Assembly: GCA_963843805.1 (NCBI GenBank)
Contig: CAWJLY010000001.1
Span: 124,001 to 188,000, forward strand
Direction: 5' to 3'
Origin: Ideonella_A sp963843805
GTDB taxonomy: Bacteria; Pseudomonadota; Gammaproteobacteria; Burkholderiales; Burkholderiaceae_C
DNA length: 64,000 nt
Notes under the pieces: generated by a model
Databases searched by the model: none
What the model saw: only the letters and a program-made list of their open reading frames with translations
What the model was told of the DNA's origin: nothing
Shown: piece after piece, positions 28,369-37,231 of the stretch
Layout: every line of letters starts with the position of its first letter
How positions within the stretch are numbered: the stretch's first letter is position 1
Position numbers and translations under genes: made by a program

Positions 28369-29694
28369 TCAGCCGAGATGTCTTGCCGCCAGTCGGGGCA
28401 GGCCATTGCGCAGAATTCCTCCCAGCGTCAGGAAGGATCCGAGCACGACAATTCTATCAGCCGGGTCGGCGCCGGCGATCGCCGCGTCGAGCGCTTGCTG
28501 CGGGTCGGCATGGCAATCAACGCCGACCGGACCGGGGCCACGGGGCGGCAGGCTGCCATGCAAGGCCGCCAACGCCTGGGCACTGGCGGCCCGGGCGCTC
28601 GGCAGGTCACTGAAGTGCCAGTTGTCGACCAAAGGCGCGAGCCGATTCATCATGGTCGCGATGTCCTTGTCGGCCATTACGCCGAACACCACATGGGTTC
28701 GCGGAAAGAAACCCATCTGGTCGAGGTTGTGCACCAGCGTCGCAACAGCATGCGGGTTGTGTGCAACGTCGAGCACCAGCGTCGGCTGGCCGGCAACGAT
28801 CTGGAACCGCCCGGGCAGGCTGACCAGCGCCAGCCCGTTTCGGACCGCCTGGGCAGTGATCGGCAGACGAGCGCGCAAGGCCTCGAAGGCGGCCAGCGCA
28901 CCCGCCGCATTCAGCAGCTGATTGGCGCCGCGCAAGGCCGGATATGCCAGCGCATTGAAACGCTGCTTGCGCCCTGTCCACGACCATTGCTGCTGATCGC
29001 CTTGCGTCTTGAAATCGCGGCCGACCAGCCACAGGTCGGCGCCGATCGCTTGTGCATGATCGATCACAGTGCCTGGCGGCACCGGGTCGCAGACGATTGC
29101 CGGCCGGCCGGGCCGCATGATGTGTGCTTTCTCGAAGCCGATCGATTCACGGTCGGGGCCCAGAAACTCCATGTGATCGAGCGCGATGCTGGTGATCACC
29201 GCACAGTCGGCATCAAAGGCGTTGACCGCGTCGAAGCGCCCGCCCAATCCGACTTCCAGAATCACCAGATCGAGCTCGGTCGCCGCCAGCAGCCGGGCGA
29301 TCACCAGCGTGGTGAATTCGAACTTGGTCAGCGTGATCTCGCCACGCGCCGCCTCGACCGCGGCGAAATGCGGCAATAACGCGTCGCCACTGACCGGCTG
29401 CCCGGCAATCCGGCAACGTTCCTCGAAAAATACCAGTTCGGGCTTCTGGTAGACACCGACGCGATAGCCTGCCTGCAAAGCGATCGACTCGAGCATTGCG
29501 CAGGTCGAGCCCTTGCCGTTGGTGCCGGCCACACTGATCAGCGGCATCGTGAAATCGATGCCGAGGCGGCGTCTCACCTCGACGGTACGCTCGAGCGACA
29601 AGTCCATCGACACCCCATGCAGCGTGTCGCAATGGGCCAGCCACTGGTCGAGGGTTTGTGGTGGCGGCGGCGGGCTGCTGATGGGCGACATCAT
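28369..29694 (-). CDS. folC: Bifunctional dihydrofolate/folylpolyglutamate synthase
   Basis: FolC adds glutamate to dihydropteroate and extends folate polyglutamate tails. The Mur-ligase-type P-loop is PLISVAGTNGKGSTCAMLES. Other conserved sites are GYRVGVYQKPELVFFEERCR, LVILEVGLGGRFDAVNAFDA, CAVITSIALDHMEFLGPDRE and LVLDVAHNPHAVATLVHNL. I chose MMSPISSPPPPPQTLDQWLA at 29694; the frame is open to 29784, but those extra residues read into the inverted repeat. Length is about 441 residues. accD is upstream, beyond the 100-base inverted repeat. Confidence 0.95.
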   Translation of the reverse strand: MMSPISSPPPPPQTLDQWLAHCDTLHGVSMDLSLERTVEVRRRLGIDFTMPLISVAGTNGKGSTCAMLESIALQAGYRVGVYQKPELVFFEERCRIAGQPVSGDALLPHFAAVEAARGEITLTKFEFTTLVIARLLAATELDLVILEVGLGGRFDAVNAFDADCAVITSIALDHMEFLGPDRESIGFEKAHIMRPGRPAIVCDPVPPGTVIDHAQAIGADLWLVGRDFKTQGDQQQWSWTGRKQRFNALAYPALRGANQLLNAAGALAAFEALRARLPITAQAVRNGLALVSLPGRFQIVAGQPTLVLDVAHNPHAVATLVHNLDQMGFFPRTHVVFGVMADKDIATMMNRLAPLVDNWHFSDLPSARAASAQALAALHGSLPPRGPGPVGVDCHADPQQALDAAIAGADPADRIVVLGSFLTLGGILRNGLPRLAARHLG

Positions 29695-29760
29695 GGTGGT
29701 TTGCTGCTGCGGCGATGTGCCGCGCCGAGGCTTAGTACCCCATTTCACAAATACGCTCAC

Positions 29761-29866
29761 ATGAAATCGCGCATTCCGGGCCATGGCGGCGTTGCAAATC
29801 CTCGCGATACCTGCAGGTATCGCTGCGGTTTGCGCCTTGTCCTGGCCCGGAATGCATCGATTTCAT
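29761..29866. repeat. Large nested inverted repeat between accD and folC
   Basis: The outer arms, 29761-29783 and 29843-29866, are nearly perfect reverse complements (ATGAAATCG, a 1-2 base difference, GCATTCCGGGCCA). A weaker middle pair reads GGCGTTGCAAA against TTTGCGCC. At the centre is a perfect 20-bp palindrome, GCGATACCTGCAGGTATCGC (29804-29823). The whole would fold into a cruciform or a long hairpin RNA. There is no T-run, so it is not a simple terminator. It resembles a REP/MITE-type element, but no second copy was noticed in this window. Confidence 0.75.
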
Positions 29867-29894
29867 CCCGTGCACGTATTGTAAAATGGTGTAC

Positions 29895-30767
29895 TTAGGC
29901 GACCGCGTCCGCGCTGAGGCGCTGCAACATCGCAATCTGCTTCGCCACCGTGGCGCGCAACTCGCGCCGGTCGACGATCATGTCGATCGCACCGGTGCCC
30001 ATCAGAAACTCGGCGCGCTGGAATCCCTCCGGCAATTTTTCGCGGACGGTATTTTCGATCACGCGCGGGCCGGCAAAGCCGATCAGTGCCTTTGGCTCGG
30101 CGATGACGACATCGCCGACGAACGCGAAGCTCGCCGACACGCCGCCCATCGTCGGGTCGGTCAATACGCTGATGTAGGGCAGCCTGGCCTTGGCCAGCCG
30201 GGTCAACGCGGCATTGGTCTTGGCCATCTGCATCAGGCTCAGCAGGCCCTCCTGCATGCGCGCGCCACCGGTGGCTGTGAAGGAAATGAACGGCGTCTTC
30301 TGCTCGACCGCCGTTTCGACACCGCGAACAAATCGCTCGCCAACCACCGAGCCCATCGAGCCGCCCATGAAATCGAACTCGAAACACGCAGCAACGACGG
30401 CGATGCTGTGCAAGGCGCCACCCATCACCACCAGCGCATCGGTCTCGCCCGTGGTTTCGAGCGCGTCTTTCAGGCGTTCGGGATATTTGCGGCTGTCGCG
30501 GAATTTCAAGGCGTCGACCGGCAACACCTCATGTCCGATCTCGAAACGCCCTTCCCCATCGAGAAACCCGTCAAGACGCGCCCGCGCACCGATCCGGTGG
30601 TGGTGGGTGCATTTCGGGCAGACATTCAGGTTCTGCTCGAGGTCGCTCTTGTAGAGCACCGTTTCACACGATGGACATTTGACCCACAAGCCCTCGGGCA
30701 CCGTGCGGCGCTCGCTGGGGTCGGTCTGCTGCATCTTGGGCGGCAGCAATTTTTCGAGCCAGCTCAT
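29895..30767 (-). CDS. accD: Acetyl-CoA carboxylase carboxyltransferase subunit beta
   Basis: AccD with AccA transfers the carboxyl group from biotin to acetyl-CoA in the first step of fatty-acid synthesis. The four-Cys zinc finger is complete: C31 and C34 (WVKCPSCETVLYKS), C50 and C53 (LNVCPKCTHHHRIG). The crotonase-fold core includes FEFDFMGGSMGSVVGERFVR, FISFTATGGARMQEGLLSLM and VLTDPTMGGVSASFAFVGDV. The end reads KLPEGFQRAEFLMGTGAIDM. The frame is intact at 290 residues. The trpA-accD-folC order is common in proteobacteria. Confidence 0.97.
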   Translation of the reverse strand: MSWLEKLLPPKMQQTDPSERRTVPEGLWVKCPSCETVLYKSDLEQNLNVCPKCTHHHRIGARARLDGFLDGEGRFEIGHEVLPVDALKFRDSRKYPERLKDALETTGETDALVVMGGALHSIAVVAACFEFDFMGGSMGSVVGERFVRGVETAVEQKTPFISFTATGGARMQEGLLSLMQMAKTNAALTRLAKARLPYISVLTDPTMGGVSASFAFVGDVVIAEPKALIGFAGPRVIENTVREKLPEGFQRAEFLMGTGAIDMIVDRRELRATVAKQIAMLQRLSADAVA

Positions 30768-30814
30768 CGAATTTCCTTTCGTCCTTGTCCGGCACCGACC
30801 GTAGCACGAAGCCG

Positions 30815-31612
30815 TCAGGCGTCGAGCGCGCGGCGGATCTCGCCGATGAAGCCGCCGGCCGCCTGCGCCACCTTGTCGCGTGGCTGGCTGGCCAACAGTT
30901 GCACCAGCGCCGAGCCGATGACCACTGCATCCGAAACTGCCGCAACGGCCTGGGCGGTTGCCGCATCACGGATACCGAATCCCACGCCGACCGGCACCTT
31001 CACGTGATGTCTGATGCGCGGCACCATCGCGGCTACCGCAGACGCATCCAGATGGCCGGCGCCGGTGACACCCTTGAGCGACACGTAGTAGACATAGCCA
31101 CTGGCAATCCGGCCGACCAGTTTCATGCGTTCATCGGTCGAAGTCGGCGCCAGCAGAAAAATCAGGTCGATGCCCTGCGCGCGCAACCCGCTGGCAAAGG
31201 CCTCGCATTCTTCAGGAGGGTAATCGACAACCAACACGCCATCGACGCCGGCCGCAGCGGCCTCGACGATAAACCGATCGACACCGAAGCGCTCGATCGG
31301 GTTGGCATACCCCATCAGCACGACCGGCGTGTCGTCGTTGCGCTGTCGGAAGCTGCGCACCATCTGCAGCACCTGGTTCATGCCCACGCCACGAGCCAGC
31401 GCGCGTTCGCCGGCCTGCTGGATCACCGGGCCATCGGCCATCGGATCAGAGAACGGAACACCCAGCTCGATCACGTCGGCGCCGGCATCGGCCATCGCCG
31501 CCATGATGTCGGGCGTCGCATCGACAAACGGATCGCCGCAGGTCACATACGGGATCAAGGCCTTGCGCCCGCTGGCCTGCAGCGCAGCGAAGGTGCGTGC
31601 GATGCGGCTCAC
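30815..31612 (-). CDS. trpA: Tryptophan synthase alpha subunit
   Basis: TrpA cleaves indole-3-glycerol phosphate and channels indole to TrpB. I chose GTG 31612 (VSRIARTFAALQASGRKALI) because it overlaps the trpB stop in a GTGA arrangement; the open frame reaches 31642, inside trpB. Catalytic Glu and Asp lie in DVIELGVPFSDPMADGPVIQ and in the loop VVDYPPEECEAFASGLRAQG. Phosphate-binding loops are YYVSLKGVTGAGHLD and VGVGFGIRDAATAQAVA. Length 265 residues is normal. It is co-transcribed with trpF and trpB. Confidence 0.96.
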   Translation of the reverse strand: MSRIARTFAALQASGRKALIPYVTCGDPFVDATPDIMAAMADAGADVIELGVPFSDPMADGPVIQQAGERALARGVGMNQVLQMVRSFRQRNDDTPVVLMGYANPIERFGVDRFIVEAAAAGVDGVLVVDYPPEECEAFASGLRAQGIDLIFLLAPTSTDERMKLVGRIASGYVYYVSLKGVTGAGHLDASAVAAMVPRIRHHVKVPVGVGFGIRDAATAQAVAAVSDAVVIGSALVQLLASQPRDKVAQAAGGFIGEIRRALDA

Positions 31613-32853
31613 CTGGGACCTTTCACGATCTGCAACTGGCAAGACGGACGACAGAAGAATTCTGCGCCCGACAGATCGGCGACGGTGCCGATGTCCTTGT
31701 CGCCACGGCCCGACAGATTGACCAACAGTTGCTGATCACGGGCCAACGTCGGCGCGATCTTCATGGCGTAAGCCACCGCATGCGCGGATTCGAGCGCCGG
31801 AATGATGCCTTCTGTGCGACACAAGTGATGGAAGGCTTTCAACGCCTCGTCATCGGTGATGCCGACATACTCGGCCCGCCCGATATCCTTCAGATATGCA
31901 TGTTCAGGGCCGACGCCGGGATAGTCGAGGCCGGCCGAGACCGAATGCGTTTCGGTGATCTGGCCGTTGTCGTCCTGCAGGAGGTAGGTGCGGTTGCCGT
32001 GCAGCACGCCAGGCGTGCCCCGTTGCAGCGAGGCGGCGTGGCGACCACTGTCGAGCCCGTGGCCCGCCGCCTCGATGCCGATCAGCCGAGTGCCGGCATG
32101 GTCGATATACGGGTAGAAGATGCCCATCGCATTGCTGCCGCCACCGACGCAGGCGATCACCATGTCGGGCTGGCGACCGGTCATCTCGGGCATCTGGACC
32201 AGGCATTCATCACCGATGACTCGCTGAAAATCGCGAACCATTGCCGGATACGGGTGCGGGCCGGCAACCGTGCCGATGATGTAGAAGGTGTTCTCGACAT
32301 GGGTCACCCAGTCGCGCATCGCTTCATTGAGCGCATCTTTCAGCGTCTTGCTGCCTGAATCGACCGGCACCACCGTGGCGCCGAGCAGGTTCATCCGGTA
32401 CACGTTGGGCGACTGGCGCTTGACGTCTTCGCTGCCCATGTAGACCACACATTCCATGCCGTAGCGCGCGGCAATGGTCGCGGTGGCTACGCCATGCTGA
32501 CCGGCACCGGTTTCGGCGATCACGCGCGGCTTGCCCATGCGTCGCGCCAGCATGGCCTGGCCGATGGTGTTGTTGACCTTGTGCGCGCCGGTGTGGTTGA
32601 GGTCTTCGCGCTTCAGATAGATCTGTGCGCCACCGAGCTCGCGGCTGAGGCGAGCAGCGTGATAGATCGGACTGGGCCGGCCGACAAAATGCGCGAGCTC
32701 GGAGCGAAACTCGGCCATGAACGCCGGGTCGGCCTGCGCCTGGGCATACGCCGTTTTCAATTCATCCAGCGCATGGACGAGGGTTTCGGCGACAAAACTG
32801 CCGCCATAAGGTCCGAAATGCCCGCGGGCATCGGGTTGCTGATAAGTCGACAT
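31609..32853 (-). CDS. trpB: Tryptophan synthase beta subunit
   Basis: TrpB condenses indole with serine using PLP. The start MSTYQQPDARGHFGPYGGSF at 32853 is the standard N-terminus; the frame extends to 32928 into trpF. The PLP-binding Lys is in HTGAHKVNNTIGQAMLARRM (about residue 92) and the phosphate-binding glycine loop is ACVGGGSNAMGIF. RPSPIYHAARLSRELGGAQI and AETGAGQHGVATATIAARYG are conserved. The last residues include an unusual Cys-containing tail (GAEFFCRPSCQLQIVKGPR), slightly longer than many family members. 414 residues. Confidence 0.96.
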   Translation of the reverse strand: MSTYQQPDARGHFGPYGGSFVAETLVHALDELKTAYAQAQADPAFMAEFRSELAHFVGRPSPIYHAARLSRELGGAQIYLKREDLNHTGAHKVNNTIGQAMLARRMGKPRVIAETGAGQHGVATATIAARYGMECVVYMGSEDVKRQSPNVYRMNLLGATVVPVDSGSKTLKDALNEAMRDWVTHVENTFYIIGTVAGPHPYPAMVRDFQRVIGDECLVQMPEMTGRQPDMVIACVGGGSNAMGIFYPYIDHAGTRLIGIEAAGHGLDSGRHAASLQRGTPGVLHGNRTYLLQDDNGQITETHSVSAGLDYPGVGPEHAYLKDIGRAEYVGITDDEALKAFHHLCRTEGIIPALESAHAVAYAMKIAPTLARDQQLLVNLSGRGDKDIGTVADLSGAEFFCRPSCQLQIVKGPR

Positions 32854-32872
32854 CGGGAAAAAAACCTTCGGG

Positions 32873-33530
32873 TCAGTCGGCAGCCGGCTGCTGCACCTGG
32901 CGCAGCAGATCGGCCTGCCGAACGGCATTGCAAAACCGGCGTATCGCTGCAGGGTCCTTGACCCCTTTCGACGACTCGACGCCGGTGCTCACGTCAACGG
33001 CCCACGGCCGCACCTGAAGAATGCCGTCGCCCACATTTGCGGCAGACAAGCCACCAGACAAAACGACCGGACAAACCAGGCCTGCGGGGATGAGCGACCA
33101 ATCGAAAACCTTTCCACTGCCGCCGTAGCCTGCCACATGGGTATCCAGCAGCAACGCCTGGGCGTCTGAAAATCGAGCTGCGAAGTCTAACAAATCGAGC
33201 CCCGGCTCGACCCGAGCGGCACGGATGAACGGACGGCCGGATCGGCGGCACTCTTCAGCGGTCTCGTCGCCGTGAAACTGCAGCAGCAGCTGTGGGATGG
33301 CCTCGACTGCGCGTTGAACCTGCGCCGCCGAGGCATTGACGAACAGACCGACCGGCGTGACAAACGGCGGCAAGCGGCGGGCCAGCTCGACGGCCCGAGT
33401 CGAGTTCGAGGTGACGGGCGCTGGGCGGATAGAAAACCAGGCCGATCGCATCGGCACCGGCGGCCACCGCGGCGTCGACATCGGCCTCACGGGTCAGTCC
33501 ACAGATCTTGATCCGGGTGCGGCTGTTCAT
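32873..33530 (-). CDS. trpF: Phosphoribosylanthranilate isomerase (one frameshift)
   Basis: TrpF catalyses the Amadori rearrangement of phosphoribosylanthranilate. ATG 33530 (MNSRTRIKICGLTREADVDA) overlaps the truA stop. The catalytic Cys is in IKICGLT. After AIGLVFYPPS the frame changes near 33420 and continues ARRLPPFVTPVGLFVNASAA, PQLLLQFHGDETAEECR, the catalytic Asp region ALLLDTHVAGYGGSGKVFDW, VVLSGGLSAANVGDGI and WAVDVSTGVESSKGVKD. Length, about 218 residues, is normal. It is one of only three frameshifted genes outside the first 22 kb, so a single sequencing error is likely. Confidence 0.93.
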
Positions 33531-34366
33531 TCGATTTGGATGTCTGCGCCAACGCCGTTGGTCGACCCGGGACGGGCACCTGGCAATGCGTCCATCGCCG
33601 CGACATGGCTCGGCAACGCAAGGTCGGCATCGTACTGCGGGCCGACAAAATACAGGCCATCGGGGGCAAAAGTGGGTGCCGCCTTCGAGCGGTCGCGACC
33701 GGCCAGCACGTCGGCAACCCAGGCTGCCGGTTGGCTGCCGTTGCCGACGGCGATCAGGCAGCCCATCAGGTTGCGAACCATGTGGTGCAGAAAGGCGTTG
33801 GCCTCGAAATCGAATCGCCAGAAGTGGCCGTGGCGGCTGATCTCGATCTCCCGAAGTTGCTTGATCGGCGACTGCGCTTGGCACTCGGCCGAGCGGAAGG
33901 CGCTGAAATCATGTTGACCGATCAATGATGATGCCGCTTGGCGCATCGCTTCTCCATCGAGCGGGCTGAAGACCCAGCCGACCCGGCCCGCATCAATCGA
34001 CGGGCGCACCGCGCTGTGCAGCAAGATGTAGACATAACGCCTGCTGCGGGCATGAAACCGCGAATGAAAGTCGTCCGGGACTCTTCGGCACCACTGGACG
34101 GCCACATCGCCGGGCAAATAGCGGTTGCAGCCGCGGACCCAGGAGAACTCGCGCCGATCGAGTTCGGTATCGAGATGGAACACCTGGTTCAGCGCATGGA
34201 CGCCGGTATCGGTGCGGCCGGCGCAGATCGTGCGGATCGGCACCGGCCCGGCAGCAAATCGGTGGATCGCCGATTCGACCGCATCCTGCACCGTCGGCAC
34301 ATTCGGCTGGCTCTGCCAACCTCGGTAGGCGCGACCGTGGTAGCTGAGTCCGAAGGCCAGTCTCAC
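33527..34366 (-). CDS. truA: tRNA pseudouridine(38-40) synthase TruA
   Basis: TruA modifies uridines 38-40 of the tRNA anticodon arm. The start MRLAFGLSYHGRAYRGWQ is typical. The catalytic Asp is D53 in CAGRTDTGVHALNQVFHLDT. Conserved parts further on are FHSRFHARSRRYVYILLHSA and FEANAFLHHMVRNLMGCLIA. The C-terminus is slightly extended (GARPGSTNGVGADIQIE). 279 residues, intact. It lies between fimV and trpF, the conserved fimV-truA-trpF order. Confidence 0.95.
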   Translation of the reverse strand: MRLAFGLSYHGRAYRGWQSQPNVPTVQDAVESAIHRFAAGPVPIRTICAGRTDTGVHALNQVFHLDTELDRREFSWVRGCNRYLPGDVAVQWCRRVPDDFHSRFHARSRRYVYILLHSAVRPSIDAGRVGWVFSPLDGEAMRQAASSLIGQHDFSAFRSAECQAQSPIKQLREIEISRHGHFWRFDFEANAFLHHMVRNLMGCLIAVGNGSQPAAWVADVLAGRDRSKAAPTFAPDGLYFVGPQYDADLALPSHVAAMDALPGARPGSTNGVGADIQIE

Positions 34367-34418
34367 AGCGTCCCGCGGTGACCGTTCGGCAGGTCGCCCG
34401 GGACCCTGCCTGCCATCC

Positions 34419-37037
34419 TCACGACAAGTTGTCGAGCATCGCCTGCGCCTTGGTCTTCAGCGCACCATCGGCACTGGCGATCACCTCGTCGAGCAGATCG
34501 CGCGCGCCATCGATATCACCGATCTGTCTGAACTCGTCCGCAAGTTCGAGCTTGCGCGCCAACGGGTCGTCGTCCAAGCCGGAGTCCGGATCGAAATCCG
34601 ACGGTTTACCGAGGTCGTCGAGCGGCAGGTCGACACCTTCGATCGGCGGCAACATGCTGGGTCCGGGCGACAAGTTCGACGGCTCGTGCAGATCGAGATC
34701 GAGATCGAACTCCGACATCGAGAACGGATCGGCAGGTGGCGCGGGCGCACGGCCGGCAGCAGCAGGCGCCGCGGGCGTGGCAGGTGATCCGGCCGATGCC
34801 GTCGGCAAAGGCGGCACCTGCGAAAGCTGCGGTGAAAAACTCGACGTGCTGAAATCGAGCATGTTGCCGGGATCACGCTTGAAGCCGGAATCGGATACCG
34901 GCGCGGGGGCGCTGCCAGCCAACGGGACGGATTCCGGCTTGCCATCGTCGATACCCAGATCGAGATCCAGATCGAGATCGAAGCTGCTGTTCGACGGTGC
35001 ATCACCGGGCAAAATCGACAGCGGCATCGTCGCGACATCGAGCCCGGGCGGCGGCTCGGGCTCGAAATTCGACACCGGGACGGCGGCAGCGCCATCGTTG
35101 TAAAGCGGATTCGCCGGATCGATCTGCAAGCCAAGCTGACGCGCCCGAGCCCAGTCGTCACCTTGTCCCTGCGTCAAGGCGAACAGCTCCAGCGCAACGA
35201 CCTCGAAGCCCTTGATGTCCCGACGTTTGGCGTACACCTCGAGCAGCTTGGTGCGCACCGGCAGGCGTTCGGGATTGGTCCGCATCGCCTCCTTGAGAAT
35301 CTCTTCGGCCTGCAGGTCGCGTCCGTACGCCATGTAGACGTCGGCCTCGGCGACCGGGTCGACATCGCCAATCGCATCGAGCTGGCTCAGCGAATAATTC
35401 ATCATCGATGAATTGGCGCCGGTGGCCGGCACCTCGCTGGTATCAACCCGTTCGCCACCGCTGGCACCGAAGAATGAATCGGGCTTCAGACGGCTTTCGA
35501 GGAACGAGGTTTCAGGTGCCGATTCGCGGCGTCGCTTGAGCAGCCTGAAAATACCGAAACCGGCCAGCAACGCGAGCAGCGCCGCACCCAGGCCGACCGC
35601 CGGCAGGTTATCGTCGAGCAGCGAATCCATCAGGCCGGGCTCGCGGTCGAGCGCGGGCGAAGCGGCCGGCTTGGTTGCCGGGGCAACCGACGCAGCGGAC
35701 GCCAGAACCGGCGGCGGCGCCACTGCGCTGGCCGCCGCTGCGCCTGCGGACGCTGGCGCGTCGACAGGCACTGCAATCGCCGGACCGATACCGGCAGGCG
35801 TTTGTGCCGACGGGGCCGATGCACCCGTGGCGTTGGCCGTCGGTTGCGAGGCGGCATCGGCGGACAAACGCGCCAGATCCTGGACATTTTTCGACAATCC
35901 GGCAACTTTCGCGGCAGCCTGCTCGCGCTCGCGCTTCGCTGCGTCGGCCAATGCAGCATCTGATGATGTGGGTGCCGAAGCGCCGCCCGGTTTGCTCAAG
36001 GTCAATACGTCGGGGGCCTGCGCCTTGCCGGTGTCACGCACCTGGACCTCGGCATCGAGCTTGCCGCTGGCGCTGCGATTGCTCGTCGCCGGGCGATCGC
36101 CCGGGGACTCGGCCAACTCGCGGCGGTACGCATCGAAATCGGCGCTTTGCGCCTTGATGACCTGCCGCGCCTGGGCGTCGGTGATCGACTCGATCGTTGC
36201 CGGCTTGGCCGCCGACAACACAACCCCCTGGCGCAGCTTGTGAATGTTGCCGTCGACAAAGGCGTCGGGATTGTCTCGATACATTGCCAGCACCAGGCGG
36301 TCGAGCGAGATGCCACCCGGGCGGACGCCACGCTGGGCGACTTCGGACAAGGTGTCACCCGAACGCACGCGGTAAGGATCGTCGACCAGAGGCGGTGCAG
36401 GCGGCGCGCCGGGCGGTGGCGGCCCACGGCGAGAAACGGGTGCCGGTGCCTGGGCTGCCGGCCTGCGAGCGCTTGGCGGCTGCGCGACGGCGGTTGCCGG
36501 ACCTTGCTGCTGCAGCGGTTCCGCTGCCGCCGGCGCAGGCGCAGGCGCATTGCGTCCCTGACCTGCCAGGCCCGACGGGCTGGAATAAGGCGTCAGGCTG
36601 GCCGGACGCGGCGGCATGACCGTCCCGGGCGGATCGAGCAGCAGCGTGAAGGTGCGCGTCAATCGCCCGTCGCGCCAATTCAATTCGAGCAGCAGTTCGA
36701 CGAACGGCTCCTGGACCACTCGGTCGGTGGTTACCAGCAATGAAGCCCGCCGGTTGGAAATGCGCTGCAGGACGACCCGGGCGTTGGCCAGCGCCGGATT
36801 GAACTGGATCCCGGCGGCCCGGTACTGATCGGCGCTGGCCAGATTGGCGCGCAGGTTCTCGGCCTCGGCGGCATTCAGATTCTCGAATTCGATCTCGGCT
36901 CGCAAGGTCTGGCCGAGCGGCGACTGCACCGTGGCACGCCCGAGCGTCAGCGCATGCGCAGGAGCGCCGGCAAGCAGCGCAAGCGCAACGCTGGCAGCCA
37001 GGATCGTCTGCCGGTGGTCTGGCCAATCATTCTTCAA
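34419..37037 (-). CDS. fimV: FimV/HubP-type polar scaffold protein
   Basis: FimV-type proteins are inner-membrane, peptidoglycan-binding polar hubs for type IV pili and other machinery. The 872-residue protein has a signal peptide ending near residue 29 (LALLAGAPAHA), then the FimV N-terminal domain (TLGRATVQSPLGQTLRAEIE). A LysM-like domain follows (YRVRSGDTLSEVAQ, LRQGVVL) at about 225-280. One membrane helix (VGLGAALLALLAGFGIFRLL) lies near residue 480. The cytoplasmic part includes a TPR-like stretch (AEEILKEAMRTNPERLPVRT) and acidic repeats (DLDLDLGIDD). The conserved C-terminal FimV domain reads KLELADEFRQIGDIDGARDL. The frame is intact. Confidence 0.93.
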   Translation of the reverse strand: MKNDWPDHRQTILAASVALALLAGAPAHALTLGRATVQSPLGQTLRAEIEFENLNAAEAENLRANLASADQYRAAGIQFNPALANARVVLQRISNRRASLLVTTDRVVQEPFVELLLELNWRDGRLTRTFTLLLDPPGTVMPPRPASLTPYSSPSGLAGQGRNAPAPAPAAAEPLQQQGPATAVAQPPSARRPAAQAPAPVSRRGPPPPGAPPAPPLVDDPYRVRSGDTLSEVAQRGVRPGGISLDRLVLAMYRDNPDAFVDGNIHKLRQGVVLSAAKPATIESITDAQARQVIKAQSADFDAYRRELAESPGDRPATSNRSASGKLDAEVQVRDTGKAQAPDVLTLSKPGGASAPTSSDAALADAAKREREQAAAKVAGLSKNVQDLARLSADAASQPTANATGASAPSAQTPAGIGPAIAVPVDAPASAGAAAASAVAPPPVLASAASVAPATKPAASPALDREPGLMDSLLDDNLPAVGLGAALLALLAGFGIFRLLKRRRESAPETSFLESRLKPDSFFGASGGERVDTSEVPATGANSSMMNYSLSQLDAIGDVDPVAEADVYMAYGRDLQAEEILKEAMRTNPERLPVRTKLLEVYAKRRDIKGFEVVALELFALTQGQGDDWARARQLGLQIDPANPLYNDGAAAVPVSNFEPEPPPGLDVATMPLSILPGDAPSNSSFDLDLDLDLGIDDGKPESVPLAGSAPAPVSDSGFKRDPGNMLDFSTSSFSPQLSQVPPLPTASAGSPATPAAPAAAGRAPAPPADPFSMSEFDLDLDLHEPSNLSPGPSMLPPIEGVDLPLDDLGKPSDFDPDSGLDDDPLARKLELADEFRQIGDIDGARDLLDEVIASADGALKTKAQAMLDNLS

Positions 37038-37231
37038 AGCGTCTCCTCGTTCCCACCGAATGCAGCCGGACCAACCGCTGGCAAGCGGTTTTCAGACGCA
37101 CAAAACACATTAGCATCAATGACATAGACTGACAAGCTGAGGCAAAACCGCAAGTAATTGATAGCCTGCCCGTCGGTTGCAAAGGCCGCTTCTGTCGCGA
37201 CCGCACAACGTCTCATCCTGCCAACCGACGT

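Noticed and set aside
35000..36300. Tandem repeat or CRISPR-like array suggested by repeated GATCGAGATC in fimV
   Set aside because: The repeats encode acidic Asp-Leu repeats (DLDLDLDLGIDD) in the FimV cytoplasmic region and are irregular in spacing.
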